From positions 1 through 6,502 of the forward strand of contig JAUVRF010000104.1 of assembly GCA_030597775.1 (NCBI GenBank): a stretch of 6,502 nucleotides of DNA, read 5' to 3'. The position numbers and the translations under genes were made by a program. Position 1 is the stretch's first letter; each line of letters opens with the position of its first letter. The DNA comes from Methanobacteriota archaeon. Its GTDB lineage: Archaea > Thermoplasmatota > DTKX01 > GCA-020343715. Under the pieces are notes generated by a model, which ran no database searches, was not told where the DNA came from, and saw nothing but the letters and a program-made list of their open reading frames with translations. This document shows, piece after piece, positions 1 through 5,801 of the stretch.

Positions 1-447
1 GCCCACGACATCCCTCGGGTTGCTGCCAGTGGTCTTCTTGGAACCTGGCCAGAAGGGGGCCAGGGTGTCCATGTCCAGGTGGAGGCCGGAGGTGTCGTAG
101 ATCAGGTTGGTCTTGGTGCCCGCGCGGGAGTCGAAGGCGCTCTTGAACGGCTTCTTCTGGTTCCCGATGAATGTGTCCTCACCGGTAACGTTCATGCTCG
201 CTGACACCACGTTGGACTGTTTTGGCAGCTTTATCGAATAGTCGATGTTATTGCTGCCCCCCACTCTGGTGAAATTTATCTGAATGGTGTCTCCAGCGCC
301 GACGAAATCGGTGACGAGCCCCGAGGCTGCCATCACATCCTGGGTGGCTGTTCCCGAGGCTATGAGGAGGGCGACGATCGCAAAGGCCGCTAGGGATCCG
401 GTCAGAGCCGAGACATCCCGCAATCTAAAGGTACTAGTCGGGTCCAT
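1..447 (-). CDS. N-terminal part of a secreted or membrane-anchored protein of unknown function (3' end outside window)
   Basis: The reading frame runs from an ATG at 447 to the window edge without a stop, giving 149 visible residues. I do not recognise the family. Residues 1-11 carry Arg8 and Arg10. A hydrophobic stretch at about residues 13-32 (SALTGSLAAFAIVALLIASG) follows, which fits a signal peptide or N-terminal membrane anchor. The rest is polar, with N-X-S/T sequons at Asn58 and Asn86, as expected for an exported, possibly N-glycosylated archaeal protein. The start is chosen because a strong TATA box lies about 35-45 bases upstream on the same strand, leaving a very short leader with no convincing Shine-Dalgarno. 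Its first 70 or so codons are richer in A/T third positions than the neighbouring genes, so it may be a lineage-specific or faster-evolving gene. It lies downstream of tfb in the same direction but appears to be transcribed separately. Confidence 0.72.
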   Translation of the reverse strand, partial: MDPTSTFRLRDVSALTGSLAAFAIVALLIASGTATQDVMAASGLVTDFVGAGDTIQINFTRVGGSNNIDYSIKLPKQSNVVSASMNVTGEDTFIGNQKKPFKSAFDSRAGTKTNLIYDTSGLHLDMDTLAPFWPGSKKTTGSNPRDVVG

Positions 448-481
448 GGTCAACTACCATTCGAACCCAAGGATGGGCACC

Positions 482-495
482 TATATAAAAATATT
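482..495 (-). promoter_or_regulatory. Archaeal TATA box for the secreted-protein gene
   Basis: Read on the minus strand this is an uninterrupted A/T run containing TTTTTATATA (491-482), set in GC-rich DNA. Transcription starting about 25 bases further would begin near 457-461, only 10-14 bases before the ATG at 447, which is typical of short-leader archaeal mRNAs. The T5 run could also help end tfb transcription, since it is the first oligo-T on that strand after the tfb stop at 556. The promoter reading is the stronger one. Confidence 0.7.
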
Positions 496-555
496 TGTAA
501 TGGCTTTGTCGGAGTATCCCACATGGAGGGTTGCCCGGGTTTTGTACTGGGTCCT

Positions 556-1479
556 TCAGATCTCGACCTTGATGTGGAGCTTCTCGGTCAGCTCCTTGTA
601 CCGGTTCCGGATGGTCACCTCGGTGACGCCCGCCACGTCGGCCACCTCTCGCTGGGTCCTGCGCTGGTTGCACAGGATCGACGCGATGTAGATGGCGGCG
701 GCGGCCACTCCCGTTGGACCCCTGCCGGAGGTGAGCTCGTTGTCGGCCGCCTCGGCCAGTATCTCTGCAGCCTTGGCCTGGACGGTCCCATCCAGCTTGA
801 GCTCGCTGCAGAACCTGGATATGTAGTCCTCGGGCGAGGTGGGCATGAGCTTCAGCTTGAGCTCGCGGATCATGAAGCGGTAGGTACGACCGATCTCCTT
901 GCGGCCGACCCGTGAGACGGTGGCTATCTCGTCGAGGGTCCTGGGCACACCGCATTGGCGGCATGCCGCGTAAAGGGAGGCGGCCACCACTCCATCGATG
1001 CTTCGACCTCGGATCAGGTTGTTGTGGACCGCCTTGCGGTAGATCATCGCAGCGGTCTCACGAATGTTCCTGGGAAGGCCCATGTTGGAGGCCATGCGGG
1101 CCAGCTGGGTCAGGGCGAAGGCCAGGTTCCGCTCGGTGGCATTGCTCACACGGATGCGTCGTTGCCACTTGCGCAGCCTGTAGAGCTGGGCCCGGTTACG
1201 GGTCGGGATGGACTTGCCGTACGAGTCCTTGTTCTTCCACCCGATGGTGGTCGACAGACCCTTGTCATGTATGGTGTAGGTCATCGGCGCTCCGGTCCGG
1301 GCCCTCTTCTGGCCCTGTTCCGCATCGAAGGCGCGCCACTCTGGCCCCTGATCGATGTACTCCTCATCGACCACGAGCCCACAATCCTCGCAGACAAGCT
1401 CTCCGCGCTGATAGTCCCTAACCAGATGGGTGCTGCCGCATTCGGGGCAGCTGTCAGTATTTGCATCCTCTTCGGGCAT
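556..1479 (-). CDS. tfb: Transcription initiation factor B (TFB, archaeal TFIIB)
   Basis: TFB binds the TBP-TATA complex and the BRE element and recruits RNA polymerase, making it an essential archaeal initiation factor. The 307-residue product has the standard family length and order. An N-terminal zinc ribbon carries Cys11, Cys14, Cys30 and Cys33 (CX2C-X15-CX2C). A B-reader/linker region follows at about 38-82, with the characteristic GPEWRAF (45-51), RTGAP (61-65) and HDKGLST (71-77) segments. Two cyclin repeats lie at about 113-203 and 207-300. Each repeat ends in a helix-turn-helix: TLDEIATVSRVGRKEIGRTY in the first and TQREVADVAGVTEVTIRNRY in the second, the latter being the BRE-contacting type. 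All key elements look intact. The ATG at 1479 is favoured because GGGGGTG lies 6 bases upstream and the zinc ribbon follows immediately. Many archaea have several TFBs; whether this is the housekeeping copy cannot be told from the window. It is divergent from the GT-C gene. Confidence 0.97.
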   Translation of the reverse strand: MPEEDANTDSCPECGSTHLVRDYQRGELVCEDCGLVVDEEYIDQGPEWRAFDAEQGQKRARTGAPMTYTIHDKGLSTTIGWKNKDSYGKSIPTRNRAQLYRLRKWQRRIRVSNATERNLAFALTQLARMASNMGLPRNIRETAAMIYRKAVHNNLIRGRSIDGVVAASLYAACRQCGVPRTLDEIATVSRVGRKEIGRTYRFMIRELKLKLMPTSPEDYISRFCSELKLDGTVQAKAAEILAEAADNELTSGRGPTGVAAAAIYIASILCNQRRTQREVADVAGVTEVTIRNRYKELTEKLHIKVEI

Positions 1480-1485
1480 ACTTCA

Positions 1486-1492
1486 CACCCCC
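1486..1492 (-). promoter_or_regulatory. Ribosome binding site of tfb
   Basis: On the minus strand GGGGGTG ends 6 bases before the ATG at 1479. GGTG matches the CACC of the 16S rRNA anti-Shine-Dalgarno. This spacing supports the chosen tfb start over internal Met codons. Confidence 0.6.
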
Positions 1493-1511
1493 AATGTAGG
1501 AGACTTTGCCA

Positions 1512-1539
1512 TGACCCGCTCTGGACAAGTCCGGGGTCA
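1512..1539. repeat. Nested inverted repeat in the tfb leader
   Basis: A perfect 6-base inverted repeat, TGACCC (1512-1517) and GGGTCA (1534-1539), encloses a second dyad, GGAC-AA-GTCC (1523-1532). It sits 33-60 bases upstream of the tfb start, between the likely transcription start (about 1553) and the ribosome binding site. It could be an operator for a dimeric regulator or, in RNA, a bulged hairpin in the tfb 5' leader. The asymmetric inner spacing (5 bases on one side, 1 on the other) and short arms mean chance remains possible. Confidence 0.4.
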
Positions 1540-1576
1540 CCACAAAGTTTATTATATCTTCGGATATCACATCCTA

Positions 1577-1588
1577 GTATATAAGTTT
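1577..1588 (-). promoter_or_regulatory. Likely TATA box of tfb
   Basis: Minus-strand sequence AAACTTATATAC is a good archaeal TATA element with an A-rich upstream flank that could serve as BRE. It predicts a transcription start near 1553-1557 and a leader of about 75 bases. A second AT-rich candidate lies closer, at about 1549-1558 (minus strand GATATAATAA), and would give a leader of about 45 bases. Which one is used cannot be decided from sequence alone. Confidence 0.55.
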
Positions 1589-1710
1589 TACGGAAAAGTA
1601 TATTTCCTTTTTTACGCCCCTTTTTGAAGGCCAGCCTGAAAATCGGGTCGTTGCACCTGAAGGACACCCTTGATGCAGACCAATTCCGGGGTCGGGGCAT
1701 CACGTCAACG

Positions 1711-1719
1711 TATATATAG
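1711..1719 (+). promoter_or_regulatory. TATA box of the GT-C membrane-protein gene
   Basis: TATATATAG on the plus strand stands out from its GC-rich surroundings. It predicts transcription starting near 1737-1742, followed by a leader containing AGGAGGTG at 1749-1756. It forms a divergent promoter pair with tfb across a gap of about 120 bases. Confidence 0.6.
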
Positions 1720-1748
1720 CCTCCAGCAACTTCATATTCGGACCCGAC

Positions 1749-1756
1749 AGGAGGTG
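1749..1756 (+). promoter_or_regulatory. Strong but oddly placed Shine-Dalgarno sequence
   Basis: AGGAGGTG is an almost perfect match to the anti-Shine-Dalgarno, but no ATG, GTG or TTG in the coding frame of the downstream gene lies at normal spacing. The nearest ATG (1770) is out of frame, with a 13-base gap. The first in-frame ATG is at 1789, 32 bases away. Confidence 0.5.
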
Positions 1757-1788
1757 TTCTCGCGGGCAGATGGACCTACCTCGTCCTG

Positions 1789-3528
1789 ATGGCGGTGATG
1801 ATCGGCGCGATGGCCATCAGGCTCATCCCCCTCATCGACTTCACGCTGTGGGGATCGGACTGGGGGGAATACTACACTTTGACCCAGGGCCTGGTCGACA
1901 GCGGAAGCCACGTGGAGGTGAACCCGGGATGGGGGAAGGCCTACGTCGATTTCCCAGGCCTGTTCGACCTTGCCGGGGGATTCGCCCTCGTGACCGGGAC
2001 CAGCGTTGCCACTACCATCACACTTGCCATCCCCTGCGTGACCGCTATCTCCTGCCTGCTGGTGGCATGCATCGTGCTCAGGCTTGGTGGCGGCCCTTGG
2101 GGTGCCCTGTTCGCCGCCTGCGTGCTGGCTGTGGTCTTTCCCGAGGTCTACGCCAACTCCCATCCCGCTCCTGGCCCTCTGGGCTCGGTACTCGTGATGG
2201 CGATCATGCTGATCTTCGTGATCGGGGACCGATGGAGGAGGGACGAGGACGTCGATGCGAACAGGCCCCTCGTCATGTACATCCTGTTCACGTTGCTCAT
2301 CGCCGCCCTCTCGATCACCCACCATCTCTCCCTGTTCTTCGTCATCCTCGGCCTCGGGACCGTCTACGTATTACGCATGGCCCTTGTCCATGGGACCGAG
2401 GATGCAAGGAGCGCCTGGGGCCTTACCACCTTCGGCATCGCCATGGCGGCCGCAACCTTCTACTGGCTCATCATCGCCACCACCTTCCGGGATGCGGTGA
2501 TGCTCGACCTCTTCGGCATACCTGGCCAAATCGTGATAGCGGCCGCTTGGATCGGTGTCATCGTGATGGTCCTTCTCGGTCTGTGGTTGAGGGGACGCAG
2601 GAGCTCGGTACCGGACACGTTGTTCTGGGGGCCGGGCCAGTTGCGGGCCACCGTCCTCGCCTTCTTGGTATGTGGCGTCTTGATCATCGGCCTCTCGGCC
2701 GTCTTCGGGGTCCCCGGGACCGACATCCAACCAGGCACGGGGTTGGCCCTCTACACGATCCCGGTGGAGGTCGCGAACGTAGTGGGTGTCGGCTCGAACG
2801 ACGTGCTGTTGCGACGACATGGCGGTCATGTGATCGTCGGATGGGTCACGGCGCTGGTCGCCAGCTTCCTGTTCGCCGTGGTGATACGAAGCGAGGTCCT
2901 GGTCCCCTACAGACACCTTCCCTACATCACCGAGGCCTCTGCGGTCCTCATCGGGATAGGGATAGTGCACCTTCGCCGGATGACCCTTCCCGAGGGTCGG
3001 GCGATCTCCAGGGCGATCGGGGTGGCGGCCACCTTGCTGTTCTTCGTCCTGGTCGCCACCGCATACCCCCCCAAGGAGGTCATGGCCGGGTTCCAGGAGG
3101 GAACGAACCAGTCCGAGGTCGAGGCCTCCATCTGGTTGAGGAACGGACTGCCGAGACCCGGCGCCATCGTCGATGACGACTCGTCGGGAGCCGTGGTCAC
3201 GGACCACCGCCTTTCCTCGATGTCCTTCGGCATCGGGGACAAGATGGCCACATGGGACAAGGGGGGTGCCGTCCTTTACGGTGGGAGGGACGCTGCCACA
3301 TTGGAGGCCCTCAGGGATGTCGAGACCCCCAACGGGGACCGTCCCGTCGCAGCGGTGTTCCTCTCCGAGGACTTCCGTACGGGGGCCGCCCTCTCCCAGT
3401 TCGAGTCCGCGGAACCTGTCGAGGGGGAGGCTTGGGACAAGTTCTTCGGACCGCCCTTCGTCCGGCTCTACGATGGAGGCGACGTCTGGGTGTTCGGAGG
3501 GCCACAGCCTGTCACCGGGTGGGCCTGA
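1789..3528 (+). CDS. Polytopic membrane protein, probable GT-C-fold glycosyltransferase with C-terminal extracellular domain
   Basis: The 579-residue product has about 11-12 hydrophobic spans from the N-terminus to about residue 425, followed by a soluble domain of about 150 residues (430-579). Features pointing to the GT-C fold (lipid-phosphate-sugar-dependent glycosyltransferases such as the PMT and AglB/STT3 groups) are: a first span followed by an acidic loop, GSDWGEYY (22-29, Asp24 and Glu27 as candidate catalytic/metal residues); a His/Pro loop, HPAPGP (125-130); and THHLSLFF (177-184) on a later span. The C-terminal domain contains EASIWLRNGLP (445-455) and TDHRLSSMSFGIG (471-483), which resembles the extracytoplasmic tail of other large archaeal membrane glycosyltransferase-like proteins. 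Substrate and acceptor cannot be deduced. The annotated ATG at 1789 leaves a first span cut short. In-frame codons upstream (WTYLVL, from 1771) would complete a 20-residue span but have no normal start codon. Conceivably it is a membrane protein of other function; the GT-C call is inference from topology and loop motifs. Confidence 0.65.
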   Translation: MAVMIGAMAIRLIPLIDFTLWGSDWGEYYTLTQGLVDSGSHVEVNPGWGKAYVDFPGLFDLAGGFALVTGTSVATTITLAIPCVTAISCLLVACIVLRLGGGPWGALFAACVLAVVFPEVYANSHPAPGPLGSVLVMAIMLIFVIGDRWRRDEDVDANRPLVMYILFTLLIAALSITHHLSLFFVILGLGTVYVLRMALVHGTEDARSAWGLTTFGIAMAAATFYWLIIATTFRDAVMLDLFGIPGQIVIAAAWIGVIVMVLLGLWLRGRRSSVPDTLFWGPGQLRATVLAFLVCGVLIIGLSAVFGVPGTDIQPGTGLALYTIPVEVANVVGVGSNDVLLRRHGGHVIVGWVTALVASFLFAVVIRSEVLVPYRHLPYITEASAVLIGIGIVHLRRMTLPEGRAISRAIGVAATLLFFVLVATAYPPKEVMAGFQEGTNQSEVEASIWLRNGLPRPGAIVDDDSSGAVVTDHRLSSMSFGIGDKMATWDKGGAVLYGGRDAATLEALRDVETPNGDRPVAAVFLSEDFRTGAALSQFESAEPVEGEAWDKFFGPPFVRLYDGGDVWVFGGPQPVTGWA

Positions 3529-3538
3529 GAGGGAACCA

Positions 3539-3545
3539 TTTAATA
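3539..3545 (+). promoter_or_regulatory. Probable TATA box for the CDIN1-like gene
   Basis: TTTAATA lies in the 52-base gap after the GT-C stop (TGA 3526-3528). It predicts a start of transcription near 3565-3570, just ahead of the AAGGTG ribosome binding site. This suggests the CDIN1-like and CCA genes are transcribed apart from the membrane-protein gene, though read-through is possible. Confidence 0.5.
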
Positions 3546-3567
3546 CCAAAATCTCGTTCCTTGCGAC

Positions 3568-3573
3568 AAGGTG
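3568..3573 (+). promoter_or_regulatory. Ribosome binding site of the CDIN1-like gene
   Basis: AAGGTG ends 7 bases before the ATG at 3581, favouring that codon over the in-frame ATG at 3590. Confidence 0.5.
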
Positions 3574-3580
3574 CTCGTGG

Positions 3581-4360
3581 ATGCCAGTGATGACCTTGGA
3601 GGACTACGAGGACCTGAGGTCCCGTCTCCACAGGTACTCGGACATCGAGCTGGTCGCACAGGAGACCAGCATAGAACCCGAGGCACTGCTGGTCATCTAC
3701 ACCCAGAAGGTAACGCGTGACGCGACCCGTCGCTACTACCGGCTGAAGACCCGAGCGCGGAAGTACTATCACCAGTGGAGGTCCGGCAAACCCCTCATGA
3801 AGTTCGCCCTTGAGAACCGGTTCCCTCCCGTGCTCGCCTCCCTTATCATCCTCCTCGAGGGTGACTACCCCAGGAAGGGCTTCTGGAAGATGGTGGAGAA
3901 CCCGGACCGGGTGCCTGATGCCCGATTGCGTCGCGAGATCAAGGAGGTCGTTCGCAACGACCACATATACTCGCCCGAAGGGGCCGGGGTGCAGGCCGAG
4001 AGGGGCCGGAGGGGAGAGGAGAGGCTCCAGGATTGGCTCACTTCCCAAGGCATCGGTTTCCAGGACGAGGAGGACCTCCGGGGCGCCTACCCGAAGACAC
4101 CGGACATCCTTCTCGATGAACCCATCGAGTACGACGGCACCAAGCTGTTCTGGATAGAGTCCAAGGCGACCTTCGGCGACAGGGTCGAGGTCTCTCGCAA
4201 CTTCAAGCGCCAGCTGAAGCCTTACAGCGAGCTGTTCGGGCCAGGTCTTGTGATCTACTGGTTCGGCGTCGTCGAGGGCCTGCAGGGCATGCGCAACGAC
4301 GTCATCGTCGCCGTCCCCGAGGACCTGGAGGACATCAAAAGGTCCCTGGGAGAGAATTAA
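3581..4360 (+). CDS. Archaeal homologue of CDIN1/C15orf41 (TPD-motif, PD-(D/E)XK nuclease-like protein)
   Basis: The 259-residue product matches the TPD sequence-motif family, whose human member CDIN1 (C15orf41) is mutated in congenital dyserythropoietic anaemia type I and partners codanin-1. An alpha-helical N-terminal region (about 1-130, basic around 42-70, possibly nucleic-acid binding) precedes a restriction-endonuclease-like C-terminal domain. Visible signatures are GRRGEERL (142-149, Glu as candidate helix acid), KTPDILLD (172-179) with the TPD motif at 173-175, WIESKATFGD (191-200) supplying the E-X-K catalytic pair Glu193/Lys195, and FGPGLVIYWFG (219-229). From memory, the last three segments and the preceding DEEDLR closely match human CDIN1. 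Asp175, Glu193 and Lys195 are all present, so a metal-dependent nuclease is expected, but the archaeal substrate is not known to me. The start at 3581 is supported by AAGGTG 7 bases upstream. The CCA-adding enzyme gene follows 22 bases after the stop, so the two are probably cotranscribed. Confidence 0.93.
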   Translation: MPVMTLEDYEDLRSRLHRYSDIELVAQETSIEPEALLVIYTQKVTRDATRRYYRLKTRARKYYHQWRSGKPLMKFALENRFPPVLASLIILLEGDYPRKGFWKMVENPDRVPDARLRREIKEVVRNDHIYSPEGAGVQAERGRRGEERLQDWLTSQGIGFQDEEDLRGAYPKTPDILLDEPIEYDGTKLFWIESKATFGDRVEVSRNFKRQLKPYSELFGPGLVIYWFGVVEGLQGMRNDVIVAVPEDLEDIKRSLGEN

Positions 4361-4382
4361 GCCAGATAACCAGACCACAACT

Positions 4383-5801
4383 TTGATTATCGAGCTGTCC
4401 AATCGGACCCACGTGACCATTGAGAGGAAGGTGCTGGAGCGGGTACGCCCAACGGACGAACAGAAGAAGAAGCTGAAGGGGATAGTCCGCGATCTGTGTG
4501 CCCGTGTGAGGGAGATCGGCCAGTACTTCGAGGTGTCGGTCGAGCCCTACGTGGCAGGGTCCGTGGCCAAGGGGACCTACCTTCGGGACCCTGACGTGGA
4601 CATCTTCATGCTGTTCCCAACGAGCGTGCCCCTGGACGAGATGACGAAGAAGGGGATGTCCATCGCCAACAGCATCATCGATGGCGGGGAGAGGTACGCC
4701 CAGCATCCCTACCTCCGTGGCACGTTCGAGGGGTTCAGCATCGATCTGGTACCGGCCTACAATTTGAAGGACACCAGCAGCCTGATGACGGCGGTGGACC
4801 GGACGCCCTTCCACGTGAGGTTCGTGAACTCCACCATGGTGGAGGAGCAGCGGGACGAGGTCCGGCTCCTCAAGCAGTTCCTCAAGGGGATCGGGACCTA
4901 CGGGGCCGAGGAGTCGATACAGGGTTTCTCCGGTTACCTGGTCGAACTCATGGTGATACATTACGGCAACTTCCACGCCGTCCTCAAGGGCCTCTCCGAT
5001 TACCCACCGGGGACCAAGATGGACCTGTTCCACCTGGTCAAGGAGGAGAACCTTCCCGAGGAGGACCAGGTGGCGACCTTCGATGATCCCATGGTCTTCA
5101 TCGATCCGGTGGACTGGAAGCGCAACGTGGCGTCGCCCGTATCACTGGACACCCTCGCGTTCACCATACAGGCGGCCCGCGAGTACCTGCGAAAACCACG
5201 GATGACCTTCTTCTTCCCCAACCCACCGGATGTGCTCTCCAGGCAGCGGCTCGAGGGATTGATGAGGGACCGGGAGACCACGGTCATGGGGGTGAGGTTC
5301 CCCGTGTTCCACGATAACGCGGATGTGGTCCACGGTCAGTTGCGCAAGGCCCTCCGGGCAATAACCCGCATGTGCAACAGGTCCGGGTTCCCTGTGCTCC
5401 ACGGGAAGCACGCGGTCCTGGGCACGTATTGCCTTCTCCTGTTCGAGTTCGAGGTGTCCCAACTTCCGATGGTCTACGTGCATCACGGCCCCAGGATCGG
5501 CGAGGGCAACGAGGTCGAGTTCTGGGAGAAGTGGAGCGAGTCAGAGCAGACCCTGGTGGGACCCTACCTCGAGGATGGGTGCTGGCGGGTGGACGTCATT
5601 CGCGGTCACACCCGCGTGGAGGACCTGCTCCACGAGGAGGTCCCGTCCCTGAACCTGGGAAAGCACATCAACAAGGAGGCGGCCGAGGGGTTGGACATCA
5701 TGACGTCCCAGGACCTCATGCACAAGATGTACCGCCCAACGCTGACACGTTTCTTCATGAGGACGCCCTCCTGGATATATGGCCAGGAGCCCTCCGGCTA
5801 G
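4383..5801 (+). CDS. cca: CCA-adding enzyme (archaeal class I tRNA nucleotidyltransferase)
   Basis: The enzyme adds or repairs the 3'-terminal CCA of tRNAs using CTP and ATP without a nucleic-acid template. The 472-residue product is close to the usual archaeal length of about 440-460. Class I features seen: GS at 59-60 of the nucleotidyltransferase signature, the DVD carboxylates Asp71 and Asp73, the third carboxylate Asp121 in SIDLVPAY (119-126), AVDRTPFH (137-144) near the triphosphate site, YGAE...GFSGYLVELM (173-190), and DPVDWKRNVASPVS (241-254), followed by the C-terminal body/tail domains. All catalytic residues are intact. The coordinate uses a TTG at 4383. An in-frame GTG at 4413 would begin VTIERKVLERV and matches family N-termini slightly better. 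Neither has a Shine-Dalgarno. It lies 22 bases (or 52 with the GTG) after the CDIN1-like gene. Its stop overlaps that of the convergent gene on the other strand. Confidence 0.96.
   Translation: MIIELSNRTHVTIERKVLERVRPTDEQKKKLKGIVRDLCARVREIGQYFEVSVEPYVAGSVAKGTYLRDPDVDIFMLFPTSVPLDEMTKKGMSIANSIIDGGERYAQHPYLRGTFEGFSIDLVPAYNLKDTSSLMTAVDRTPFHVRFVNSTMVEEQRDEVRLLKQFLKGIGTYGAEESIQGFSGYLVELMVIHYGNFHAVLKGLSDYPPGTKMDLFHLVKEENLPEEDQVATFDDPMVFIDPVDWKRNVASPVSLDTLAFTIQAAREYLRKPRMTFFFPNPPDVLSRQRLEGLMRDRETTVMGVRFPVFHDNADVVHGQLRKALRAITRMCNRSGFPVLHGKHAVLGTYCLLLFEFEVSQLPMVYVHHGPRIGEGNEVEFWEKWSESEQTLVGPYLEDGCWRVDVIRGHTRVEDLLHEEVPSLNLGKHINKEAAEGLDIMTSQDLMHKMYRPTLTRFFMRTPSWIYGQEPSG
5798..5801. other. Shared CTAG: overlapping stop codons of convergent genes
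   Basis: The plus-strand TAG of cca (5799-5801) and the minus-strand TAG of the facing gene (5800-5798) lie within one CTAG palindrome. There is no intergenic DNA, so any 3' untranslated tail of either mRNA is antisense to the other gene. I see no oligo-T terminator at the junction. Confidence 0.9.

Noticed and set aside
453..478. GGTTCGAAT-like tRNA T-loop motif on the minus strand
   Set aside because: The flanking bases do not form a T-stem, and no anticodon arm or acceptor pairing is found nearby.
1608..1625. T6 (1608-1613) and T5 (1621-1625) runs on the plus strand as an archaeal terminator
   Set aside because: No plus-strand gene ends before them; they are more simply part of the AT-rich divergent promoter region.
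1770..3176. Long open frame starting at an ATG after the Shine-Dalgarno, overlapping the GT-C gene in another frame
   Set aside because: Its product is an Arg/His/Pro/Gly-rich string with no membrane or domain pattern, typical of an out-of-frame reading of a GC-rich gene, while the 1789 frame gives clear membrane spans.
2371..3549. Long antisense open frame over the GT-C gene
   Set aside because: Low-complexity Asp/Gly/Pro/His composition, no promoter, and complete overlap with a convincing gene.
3173..3580. N-terminal extension of the CDIN1-like frame into the GT-C gene
   Set aside because: The frame is open but its translation is Arg/Ser/Pro-rich and unrelated to the family; the promoter and AAGGTG site at 3539-3573 place the start at 3581.
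3512..4420. Antisense open frame covering the CDIN1-like gene
   Set aside because: The opposite strand encodes a recognised conserved protein; this frame is a GC-rich shadow with no recognisable motif.
4335..5033. Antisense open frame over the 5' half of cca
   Set aside because: His/Leu/Val-rich shadow of a conserved catalytic region; no promoter or ribosome site.
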